From: Actinomadura rudentiformis
Lineage (GTDB): Bacteria; Actinomycetota; Actinomycetes; Streptosporangiales; Streptosporangiaceae
DNA: 64,000 nucleotides
NCBI RefSeq assembly: GCF_008923185.1
Contig: NZ_WBMT01000022.1
Coordinates: 1-64,000, forward strand
Direction: 5' to 3'
Below are positions 24,985-32,203 of the stretch, piece after piece. Each line of letters opens with the position of its first letter. Positions within the stretch are counted from its first letter, which is position 1. Both the position numbers and the translations under genes were made by a program. The notes below the pieces were generated by a model, which saw only the letters and a list, made by a program, of their open reading frames with translations, did not search any database and had not been told where the DNA came from.

Positions 24985-26077
24985 GCCGCTCGAAGCGGAA
25001 CGGCGCCAGCGCGCCGTCCTGGTCGCCGCCGAGCACCTCGGCGGCGACCAGGTCACCGGCGTGCAGGCTCAGCGTGGCGCCGCTGTGCGAGACGGCGAAA
25101 AAGAAGTTGGGCAGCTCGGCCACCCGCCCCAGCACCGGCAGGCCGTCACCGGGGATGGGCCGTTCACCCACCCGGACGTCCTGCACGGTCGCCGCCCGGA
25201 GCCCGGGGTACAGCGAGCGTCCCGCCTCCAAGACTTCGTCCACCGCCTGCTGCTCAACGGTGCCGGACGCTCCGACCGCGCCATCGATGTCAGGGGTGTG
25301 CAGCAGCAGACGCCCGGCGCCGTCCGGGCGCAAATGAACGCGCGGGGCGTGTACGACACGAGACACCGACACCGCGACCGGCGACGTGTACACCAGGACT
25401 CCGGGCATATTGCGCATCGGCAGGGCCAGCCCGGCGAGCTCGGCGATCTGGCCGGCCTGCGGGCCCGCACAGTTGACGACCGCGTCCGCGACGAGCCGCC
25501 GTCCCGAGGCGAGCCGGACGGTGCGCACCATGCCGCCGGCCACCTCCAGGCCGGTGACGGCGTCGTTCTGTATCACCTCGGCACCACGGCCGACCGCGGT
25601 CGAGACCAGATGAGCGATCAGAGGAGCCGGCTCGATCCAGCCCTCGCGCGGAAAGTAGGCGATCTCGTCCGGCGGGAGCTCGGCGGGGTCGATGTCGGGT
25701 TCGAGCCGTAGCACTTCCGCACGGCTGAGCCAGCGCGCGTCGTAGCCGTATTGCAGAACGCCGTCGACCTTCCTGCGCAGCTGCTCGCGTTCGGCGTCGT
25801 CGTCGGCCCACTCCAGGTTGCCGCTCTCGTGGTACCAGCGGCCATGGGGCACCTCGGCCGCCAGCCTCCGATGGGCCTCCATGCCGGCGACGCTGAGATC
25901 GTGGTACGACCGTGGCTGCTTGCCGCAGGAGTTGGTCCAGGAGAACGTCGCCCCGGAGGTGCCGCTCGCCGGCGCACCGGCGTCCACGACGGCGACACAC
26001 GCACCCCGCCGTGCGAGCGACGCGGCCACCGCCGCGCCGTAGACTCCGGCCCCGACCACGACCACGTTCTCGACCAT
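24971..26077 (-). CDS. FAD-dependent amino acid oxidase/dehydrogenase (DAO family)
   Basis: 368 aa. N-terminal Rossmann FAD motif VVVVGAGVYGAAVAASLARRG and the second strand CVAVVDAG. FAD/DAO-family features include SGATFSWTNSCGK, VVNCAGPQAGQIAELAGL and the C-terminal RPIPGDGLPVLGRV followed by VSHSGATLSLHAGDLVAAEV. Likely oxidises a primary or secondary amine (D-amino acid, sarcosine-like or glycine-like). Start ATG at 26077. It stands alone on the minus strand between the azt genes and hutI, with tRNA-Sec just upstream. Substrate unknown. Confidence 0.85.
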   Translation of the reverse strand: MVENVVVVGAGVYGAAVAASLARRGACVAVVDAGAPASGTSGATFSWTNSCGKQPRSYHDLSVAGMEAHRRLAAEVPHGRWYHESGNLEWADDDAEREQLRRKVDGVLQYGYDARWLSRAEVLRLEPDIDPAELPPDEIAYFPREGWIEPAPLIAHLVSTAVGRGAEVIQNDAVTGLEVAGGMVRTVRLASGRRLVADAVVNCAGPQAGQIAELAGLALPMRNMPGVLVYTSPVAVSVSRVVHAPRVHLRPDGAGRLLLHTPDIDGAVGASGTVEQQAVDEVLEAGRSLYPGLRAATVQDVRVGERPIPGDGLPVLGRVAELPNFFFAVSHSGATLSLHAGDLVAAEVLGGDQDGALAPFRFERLRLP

Positions 26078-26182
26078 GCAGACCACTGTGTCCCACCGGC
26101 CCGAGCCGCCGTAAGACCCCACATGACGTGCAGCCCCGAGCCGGACGTTTCGCGGTCCTGCTCACCGGCTTAAGAAGGGGTG

Positions 26183-26276
26183 CGGAGGCGAACGGGAATC
26201 GAACCCGCCGACCCGAGATGCTCGGATCCCTACGGTTTTGAAGACCGGGAGGGCCACCAGGCACCCAATCGCCTCC
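26183..26276 (-). tRNA. selC: tRNA-Sec (anticodon UCA)
   Basis: About 94 nt on the minus strand. An 8-bp acceptor stem, ggaggcga / tcgcctcc, is one pair longer than in ordinary tRNAs. The anticodon arm cggt-cttcaaa-accg carries UCA. A long variable arm (ccgag..ctcgg) and the T-arm cgggTTCGATTcccg follow. These are the diagnostic traits of bacterial selenocysteine tRNA. Discriminator G at 26183; CCA is not encoded. No selA, selB, selD or recognisable selenoprotein gene is in the window. Confidence 0.93.
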
Positions 26277-26373
26277 GGGGCGGACCCTACACGGTCCCCA
26301 GGTGTCTCGGATCCGAGACGGATCGGGTAGGGCCGCCGCCCGGAACGGCCGGCGTGGATGCGATCCTGACCGG

Positions 26374-27537
26374 GTGAGCACTCTGATCAGCAACATCGGG
26401 GAACTGGTCACCAACGAGCCGGGGATCGGGGAGGGGCCGCTCGGCCTGCTCCACGACGCGGCGCTGGTCGTCGAGGGCGGCCGCGTCGCGTGGGTGGGTC
26501 CCGGCTCCGGGGCTCCCGCCGCCGACGAGGTCTTCGACGCGGGCGGCCGGGCGGTGTTGCCGGGGTTCGTCGACTCCCACGCGCACCTGGTGTTCGCGGG
26601 TGAACGCGCGGAGGAGTTCGCCGCCCGGATGAGCGGGCAGCCGTACAAGGCGGGTGGCATCCGGACGACGGTGGCGCGGACGCGGGCGGCCTCGGACGAG
26701 GAGCTGCGGGCGAACGTGCGGCGGCTCGTGGACGAGATGGCGCGCCAGGGCACCACGACCGTGGAGTGCAAGTCCGGGTACGGGCTGACGGTCGAACACG
26801 AGCAGCGGGCTCTCCAGATCGCGGGGGAGTTCACCGACGAGGTGACGTTCCTCGGCGCTCACGTCGTGCCCTCGGAGTACGGTGACGACACGCCGGGCTA
26901 CGTGCGGCTCGTGTCGGGCGAGATGATGGCGGCCTGCGCGCCCCACGCCCGCTGGGTCGACGTCTTCTGCGAGCGCGGCGCGTTCGACGCCGACCAGACC
27001 CGGGAGGTGCTGGAGGCCGGGATCAAGGCCGGCCTGACACCGCGGCTGCACGCCAACCAGCTGGGCCACGGACCCGGCGTCCAGCTGGCGGTGGAGTTGG
27101 GCGCCGCAGCAGCCGACCACTGCACCTTCCTCAGCGACGAGGACGTGTCCGCACTGGCCGACTCGGAGACCGTGGCCACGTTGCTGCCAGGCGTGGAGTT
27201 CTCAACGAGGCAGCCCTATCCCGACGCCCGGCGGCTGATAGATGCCGGAGCCACGGTCGCCCTGGCCACCGACTGCAACCCCGGCTCCTGCTACAGCTCC
27301 AGCATGGCGTTCTGCATCGCAGTCGGCGTCCGCGACATGCACCTGACACCCGCCGAGGCGGTCTGGAGCGCCACAGCCGGAGGAGCGAAGGCGCTGCGGC
27401 GGATCGACGTGGGCCACCTGAATGTGGGTGCTCGCGGAGACGTGCTGGTGCTGGACGCACCCTCCTACATCCACCTGGCCTACCGTCCAGGCGTCCCGCA
27501 GGTGGCAGCCGTGTTCAAGGCAGGACGCCAGGTCTGA
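26374..27537 (+). CDS. hutI: Imidazolonepropionase HutI
   Basis: 387 aa amidohydrolase-superfamily enzyme opening imidazolonepropionate to N-formimidoyl-glutamate. Motifs: PGFVDSHAHLVFAGERAEEF (metal HxH), GTTTVECKSGYGLT, FLGAHVVP, LHANQLGHGPGVQLAVE and ALATDCNPGSCYSSSM (late Asp). GTG 26374 is the start that leaves a standard-length protein; Shine-Dalgarno is weak. It is 6.2 kb from hutF, separated by azt, an FAD enzyme and tRNA-Sec, so it has its own promoter. The next gene starts 3 bases after its stop. Confidence 0.95.
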   Translation: MSTLISNIGELVTNEPGIGEGPLGLLHDAALVVEGGRVAWVGPGSGAPAADEVFDAGGRAVLPGFVDSHAHLVFAGERAEEFAARMSGQPYKAGGIRTTVARTRAASDEELRANVRRLVDEMARQGTTTVECKSGYGLTVEHEQRALQIAGEFTDEVTFLGAHVVPSEYGDDTPGYVRLVSGEMMAACAPHARWVDVFCERGAFDADQTREVLEAGIKAGLTPRLHANQLGHGPGVQLAVELGAAAADHCTFLSDEDVSALADSETVATLLPGVEFSTRQPYPDARRLIDAGATVALATDCNPGSCYSSSMAFCIAVGVRDMHLTPAEAVWSATAGGAKALRRIDVGHLNVGARGDVLVLDAPSYIHLAYRPGVPQVAAVFKAGRQV

Positions 27538-27540
27538 ATC

Positions 27541-28098
27541 ATGGCGATCGGGTTCGCGCGGTTCGAGTTCCAACTGGTGCTCATGTGGCGAATGCTGGAC
27601 CTCGCGCCCGGACGGGTCGAGGACGCGCTCAAAGAGCTCGGGGCCACCAGGGCACAGATGCGTGAGGCGCACCGTCGCTGGGTGTCGATGCCCTACTCGA
27701 AGACGGCGCCAAAGGGGATCGCCCGCTATCGCATGGTGCTGGGACCGCCCGGCGAGACAGGCCCACGCACGTTCGGCGACCTGGACTGCACATACAGCCT
27801 GTGGGAACTGCCCCTGTGGCCGGACCTCCGCTTCGAGGTACTGACCGCACCAGACGGGTCCACGTGGCACCACTGGCTGGTCCGCGCGGAGGGCTCACCG
27901 ACCCCCAAGCTGAACGGCCTGGACGACCTGACGCCCTGGTCCTGCGTCATCTCCGACCTAGGCGAACGCTTCGAGAACGCCCGGCACGTAGAGGGCGACG
28001 CACCAGGCCACTGGGGCGTCGAGTTCTCCACCGAGGGCCACGACTACCAAGCAAGATTCGTCCACGGCCTCCTGCAACTAGTTCAAGGGCCGAGGTAA
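27541..28098 (+). CDS. Hypothetical protein, coupled to hutI
   Basis: 185 aa with no motif I recognise. Soluble, with several Trp/Tyr residues (YSLWELPLWPDLRF, WHHWLVRAEG, LTPWSCVISDLGERF) and no signal or membrane segment. The ATG lies 3 bases after the hutI stop, so it is almost certainly co-expressed. The C-terminal 16 bases overlap the convergent flavin reductase gene. GC content and codon pattern resemble its neighbours. A role linked to histidine metabolism is possible but unsupported by sequence. Confidence 0.7.
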   Translation: MAIGFARFEFQLVLMWRMLDLAPGRVEDALKELGATRAQMREAHRRWVSMPYSKTAPKGIARYRMVLGPPGETGPRTFGDLDCTYSLWELPLWPDLRFEVLTAPDGSTWHHWLVRAEGSPTPKLNGLDDLTPWSCVISDLGERFENARHVEGDAPGHWGVEFSTEGHDYQARFVHGLLQLVQGPR

Positions 28099-28565
28099 CG
28101 GCGGTTTACGCGGATCAGGGGCTTTTCGCGGCGGGCTATGTAGTCGGCGGAGAGGACTTCGGCGACGAAGAGGTGGTGGTCGCCGGCCTCGATGCGCTGG
28201 CGGGTCTCGCATTCGAGGGCGGCGAGGCCGTCGTCGAGGATCAGTGCGTCGGACAGGGGGCCGCGGTGGTGGGGCTCGCCGGCCAGGAGCAGGCGGGCGC
28301 TCGGCCTGCCTTCGGCCGCGAAGCGGCCGGCCAGGGCGCGCTGGCCGGCGCTCAGCACGGTCGCGGCCCAGCGGTCCTGACGGCTCAGTACCTCGCTGAG
28401 GTACGAGGTGGAGGCCACTCCGGCCAGCACCATCGGCGGCTCCAAGGACACCGACATGAACGAGGTGACGGTGGTGCCGAGGTCGTCGCGCCCGTCCCGC
28501 ACGGTCAGCACGACCACGCCGGTGGCGAACCCCGCGATCGCCTCGGTGTAGTCCGCGGCGTTCAT
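28083..28565 (-). CDS. Flavin reductase-like domain protein
   Basis: 160 aa FMN-binding split-barrel protein of the two-component monooxygenase reductase type. Motifs: FATGVVVLTVRDG, GTTVTSFMSVSLEPPMVLAGVA and the C-terminal GDHHLFVAEVLS. Such enzymes supply reduced flavin to a partner oxygenase, but no such oxygenase is nearby. ATG 28565 is used although GGAG lies directly against it; TTG 28571 or CTG 28577 with GGGAG upstream are alternatives. It follows sppA within 10 bases, so the two are probably co-transcribed. Confidence 0.85.
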   Translation of the reverse strand: MNAADYTEAIAGFATGVVVLTVRDGRDDLGTTVTSFMSVSLEPPMVLAGVASTSYLSEVLSRQDRWAATVLSAGQRALAGRFAAEGRPSARLLLAGEPHHRGPLSDALILDDGLAALECETRQRIEAGDHHLFVAEVLSADYIARREKPLIRVNRRYLGP

Positions 28566-28573
28566 CTCCAAGT

Positions 28574-30277
28574 TCAGCGGATCTCCCAGGTGCCGGGCAG
28601 GGTGAGCGGGCCCGCGGCGGGCAGGCCGAGGCGGGCCGCCAGGCCGCCGAGCGACCCCCAGCCGTCGAAGCGGGCGTTCGCGGCGGTGCGGTCCTCGCTG
28701 GACTCCGGCGGGCGCAGCCGTTCGAACGGCGAGGTGTGCGGGTAGGAGCGGACCGGCGCGTCGGCGGCCAGCCCGCCCTTCTTGCGGGCCAGGTCGAGCG
28801 CCAGGTCGAGGCCGCCCAGCTCGTCCACCAGGCCGTGCTCCTTGGCGTCGGCGCCGGTCCAGACCCGGCCGCGCGCCAGCTCGTGCACGCGCTCGCGGGA
28901 CAGCTCGCGGCCCTCGGCCACCTTGCGGGTGAAGTCGTCGTAGATCTGGTCGAGTGAGGCGTTGACCCGTTCCCACTCGGACTCGCTGAAGTCCTTGGTC
29001 GAGCTGAACATGCGGGCGTGCTCGCCCTCGGCGACGGTGCCGAGGCCCACGCCGACCCGGTCGAGCAGGCCGTTGACGACGGCCTTGCCGACGACCACGC
29101 CGATCGAGCCGGTGATGGTCCCGGGCTGCGCGACGATCGTGTCGGCGGCCATCGAGACGTAGTAGCCGCCGGACGCGGCCACGTTGCCCATCGAGACGAT
29201 GACCGGTTTGCCCGCCTTGCGGGCCAGGACGACCTCGCGCCAGATCGCGTCGGAGGCCACGGCCGAGCCGCCGGGGCTGTTGACGCGGAACACGATCGCC
29301 TTGACCCGGTCGTCCTTCACGGCGGCGCGCAGGGCGGCGCCGATGGTGTCCGAGCCCATCGCCGTGCCCTGGGTGGGCAGCGGGCCGCCCCGGCCGCTAC
29401 GGCCGAGCCGGATCGGGCCGTGCCCGCTGATCAGGGCGACGACCTCCTGCTTGCCCGGCTGGGGCAGCCGCCGGGGGAGCGAGTGTGTGCGGTTGTAGCG
29501 CGCCACGTACCGCAGCATCGCGTTCTCGCCGACCTGCTCACGCAGCTCGGCGTAGACCTCGTCGCGGTAGCCGAGCCGGTCGACGAGCCCCGCCTCCAGA
29601 GCCTCCGCGGCCAGCAGCGGACCGCGGTCGGTCAGCTCGCGGACCCGGTCGGCCGGAAGGTCGCGGGCCGCGGCGATCCCGGCGGTGATCTGCTCGCCGA
29701 GCGAGGCGACCAGGCGCTGCGAGGATTCCTCGTGCTCGGGGGTGTAGGCCTTCTCCATGAAGGTGTTGGCCATGGTCTTGTACTCGTGGCGCTTGGCGAA
29801 CTGGGGCTGGACCCTGAGCTTCTCCAGGGCGCCCGCGAAGAACGGCTCCTCCAGCGCGATGCCGGTGAGGCCGACCTCGCCCGTCGGCTGCAGGTAGACC
29901 TTGTCGAACGCACTGGCCAGGTAGTACGGGACGGTGCCGCGGCCGCCCTCGCCGAACGTCTCGGCCCACGCGACGGTGAGCTTGCCCGCCTCGCGGACGG
30001 CCGTCACCGCCTCGCGCAGCTCCTGCGCCATGGCCAGCCCGATACCACCGGTGATCTTGACCACGAGGGCGCGCACCCGGCTGTCGGAGCGGGCGCGGCG
30101 CAACCCGTCGAGCACGTCGCGCAGGTGCGTGCGCCGCATGGAGAGGATGGCCGCGACCGGGTCGGCCGGCGGCGTCTCCACGACGCCGTCGGTGAGGTCG
30201 AGCTCCAGGACCAGCGGCGCCGTCCGCCGGTCCCGGGCCTGCTTGAGTGCGCTGACGACTGAACCGGGATCCACCAT
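28574..30277 (-). CDS. sppA: Signal peptide peptidase SppA, 67-kDa type
   Basis: 567 aa two-domain serine/lysine protease. The N-terminal domain holds the likely general-base Lys in KRHEYKTMANTF. The C-terminal domain holds the nucleophile Ser in VAASGGYYVSMAA, preceded by FRVNSPGGSAVASD and followed by ITGSIGVVVGK. Digests signal peptide remnants in the membrane. There is no obvious N-terminal membrane helix in this copy; GVVETPPADP follows directly, so membrane anchoring is unclear. The thioesterase gene is 18 bases upstream on the same strand. Confidence 0.92.
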   Translation of the reverse strand: MVDPGSVVSALKQARDRRTAPLVLELDLTDGVVETPPADPVAAILSMRRTHLRDVLDGLRRARSDSRVRALVVKITGGIGLAMAQELREAVTAVREAGKLTVAWAETFGEGGRGTVPYYLASAFDKVYLQPTGEVGLTGIALEEPFFAGALEKLRVQPQFAKRHEYKTMANTFMEKAYTPEHEESSQRLVASLGEQITAGIAAARDLPADRVRELTDRGPLLAAEALEAGLVDRLGYRDEVYAELREQVGENAMLRYVARYNRTHSLPRRLPQPGKQEVVALISGHGPIRLGRSGRGGPLPTQGTAMGSDTIGAALRAAVKDDRVKAIVFRVNSPGGSAVASDAIWREVVLARKAGKPVIVSMGNVAASGGYYVSMAADTIVAQPGTITGSIGVVVGKAVVNGLLDRVGVGLGTVAEGEHARMFSSTKDFSESEWERVNASLDQIYDDFTRKVAEGRELSRERVHELARGRVWTGADAKEHGLVDELGGLDLALDLARKKGGLAADAPVRSYPHTSPFERLRPPESSEDRTAANARFDGWGSLGGLAARLGLPAAGPLTLPGTWEIR

Positions 30278-30294
30278 GGGCCAAGCCTATGCGG

Positions 30295-30765
30295 TCAGCG
30301 CGCGAAGGCCTGGTTGGGCACCGTGCTGCCGCTCGCCTGCGCCATCGGACGGCCCTGGGGGTCGGTGATGAGCGCGGTCGAGACCAGCCGTGTCCGGCCC
30401 GGCTTCAGGCAGGTGCTGACGACCGTGTACGTCTCGCCCGCCTGGACGCCGCGCAGGTAGTCGATGGTGAGGTTGAGCGTGAGCTGCGGAACGAAGTGCG
30501 CGCCGGTGCTCGCGCTCGCAAAGCACACGGCGTTGTCGAGGATCATCGCGATGTAGCCGCCGTGCACGCCGCCCGCCGGGTTGCAGAGGTGCTCCCCGGG
30601 CGTCCAGGCGAGCTCGACGCGGCCCGGCTCGGCGGCGACGACGCGCTGGCCGATGTGCGCGCTGACGTCGCTCAGCTCGGGGAACCGGCCCTCGCCCATG
30701 GCCTGGATCAGCTCAGCCCCGGACAGCGAGTTCCACAGATCGGCGCTTCTTTCCTCGATGCTCAA
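30295..30765 (-). CDS. PaaI-family hotdog thioesterase
   Basis: 156 aa acyl-CoA thioesterase-like protein. The central hotdog helix signature NPAGGVHGGYIAMILDNAV is intact and is followed by QLTLNLTIDYLRG. Probable hydrolysis of aromatic or short acyl-CoA esters; substrate not defined. Upstream of sppA with an 18-base gap. Divergent from the NUDIX gene. A small dyad gtgca-catt-tgcac (30809-30822) lies in the intergenic region. Confidence 0.85.
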   Translation of the reverse strand: MSIEERSADLWNSLSGAELIQAMGEGRFPELSDVSAHIGQRVVAAEPGRVELAWTPGEHLCNPAGGVHGGYIAMILDNAVCFASASTGAHFVPQLTLNLTIDYLRGVQAGETYTVVSTCLKPGRTRLVSTALITDPQGRPMAQASGSTVPNQAFAR

Positions 30766-30808
30766 CAGGTCGCTCCAGATGATCAGTCACTCTCGAACGC
30801 AAGAGTAA

Positions 30809-30822
30809 GTGCACATTTGCAC
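30809..30822. promoter_or_regulatory. Short inverted repeat in divergent promoter region
   Basis: Perfect 5-bp arms gtgca / tgcac with spacer catt between the thioesterase and NUDIX-NYN genes. Possible operator; no regulator is adjacent. Confidence 0.3.
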
Positions 30823-30930
30823 ATCCGGACTGTGCCCTTGGTCACCGGGTCGGCCGGACCTGGCGAGCGTCCCGGTTCCCGCGCGTCTCCATGATCTCCT
30901 GCCTGGCCCGCGGTGCCCTATCGTCACCGT

Positions 30931-31806
30931 ATGGGAGACGGCGACGGCTGGGGCCGCTGCGAGCTGGGGCACACGCACTGGGGCCGGTACGGGGCGGCGG
31001 GGCTGCTGCCGTTCCACCGCGGCACCGACGGCGTGGTCCGGGTGCTGCTCCAGCAGCGGGCGTGGTGGGGGCTGGGCGGCGGTACGTGGGGGATGTTCGG
31101 GGGTGCCCGGCACAGCCATGAGGATCCGGTGACCGCCGCGCTGCGCGAGACGTCCGAGGAGTGCACCCTCGACACCCGGGTAGTACGGGTGCATGGCGTC
31201 AGCACCGAAGATCACGGTGGCTGGGATTTCGTGTCCGTGGTCGGCTCGGTCCCGCGCATGGTGGCCGTCAGGCCCGCCTCGATGGAGACCCGGAAGGCCG
31301 CCTGGGTGCCGGTCGAGGAGGTCACCGGCAAGCGCCTCTTCGAGCCGTTCGCCCGCTCCTGGCCCCGGTTGCGGTACGCCATGAGCCGGCTCGTCCTGGT
31401 CGTGGACGCCGCCAACGTCGTGGGTTCTCGCGCCGACGGATGGTGGAAGGACCGGGCAGGCGCCAACAGCCGGCTGCGCGACGAGCTGATGGTGCTGAAC
31501 GAGGGCGTCTCGGGCCTGCCCGGCGGCCTGGCAGATCTCCTGCCCCTCGACCGTGTCTTCCCCGAGGTGGTCCTGGTGGTCGAGGGCGCCGCCAAGGGCG
31601 TCGAGAGCGTCGAGGGCGTCCGGGTCGTGGCCGCGCCGCGCAGCGGTGACGACCAGATCGTCGAGCTGGTGACCGACCCGGAGCCGGACACCACCTACCT
31701 GGTGGTGACGGCCGACCGGGAGCTGCGGTCCCGCGTAGCCGAGCAGGGCGCGGCCGTCACCGGCCCCAGCTGGCTGCTCGACCGGATCAAGCCTGCGCGC
31801 AAGTGA
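30931..31806 (+). CDS. NUDIX hydrolase fused to NYN/PIN-like domain
   Basis: 291 aa. Residues about 10-150 form a NUDIX domain: substrate side LLQQRAWWGLGGGTWGMFGG and NUDIX box GARHSHEDPVTAALRETSEECTL in approximate form, with the final Gly of the box replaced. Residues about 160-290 form a NYN/PIN-like nuclease domain (LVLVVDAANVVGSRADGWW, VVLVVEGAAKG, YLVVTADRELRSRV) with the conserved acidic residues VDAAN and TADREL. A joint role in nucleotide or RNA turnover is plausible. ATG 30931 is used. Confidence 0.82.
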   Translation: MGDGDGWGRCELGHTHWGRYGAAGLLPFHRGTDGVVRVLLQQRAWWGLGGGTWGMFGGARHSHEDPVTAALRETSEECTLDTRVVRVHGVSTEDHGGWDFVSVVGSVPRMVAVRPASMETRKAAWVPVEEVTGKRLFEPFARSWPRLRYAMSRLVLVVDAANVVGSRADGWWKDRAGANSRLRDELMVLNEGVSGLPGGLADLLPLDRVFPEVVLVVEGAAKGVESVEGVRVVAAPRSGDDQIVELVTDPEPDTTYLVVTADRELRSRVAEQGAAVTGPSWLLDRIKPARK

Positions 31807-31822
31807 ACTTCCCGTAACCGAC

Positions 31823-32203
31823 TCAGACCTGCCCGGAACTCACCTGGTGGCCCGCCTCCCTGAGGACGGCCGTCGCCGCCGTCAGCCGGTGCTCGGGCAC
31901 CAGCACCAGATCGGCGTGGTAGGTGGAGGCCACGAAGACCGAGATCCCGGCGTCGCCCAGCGGCCCCACGATCGCGGCCAGCATCCCCGGCACGTCCAGG
32001 CCGTGCGCGGTCGCGCCGCCGTAGAGGCCGACCCAGCGCGCGGCGTCCACGTACGGCGGCGCCTCCCGGATCACCGTCAGGCCCTCGGGTGCCCGCACCA
32101 GGGCGATCCACTCGTCGTCCTCGGGGAACGTCGCGTTCGGCACGTGCTCCACCAGGAACTGGGAGGGCACGACGTGCAGCTTCTGGGCGGTAGGAGAGGT
32201 CAC
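31823..32203 (-). CDS. ACT-domain protein coupled to glgB
   Basis: 126 aa. Tandem ACT-like folds: EWIALVRAPEGLTVIREA and GLDVPGMLAAIVGPLGDAGISVFVASTYHADLVLV. Such stand-alone ACT proteins often bind amino acids and act as regulators or sensors. Its ATG overlaps the glgB stop (ATGA), so it is translated with the branching enzyme, an unusual partnership. The 3' end faces the NUDIX-NYN gene. Confidence 0.82.
   Translation of the reverse strand: MTSPTAQKLHVVPSQFLVEHVPNATFPEDDEWIALVRAPEGLTVIREAPPYVDAARWVGLYGGATAHGLDVPGMLAAIVGPLGDAGISVFVASTYHADLVLVPEHRLTAATAVLREAGHQVSSGQV

Noticed and set aside
24971..26077. FAD oxidoreductase as part of the azt or hut system
   Set aside because: It lies on the opposite strand, overlaps aztD only at the 3' end, and its family gives no link to zinc or histidine.
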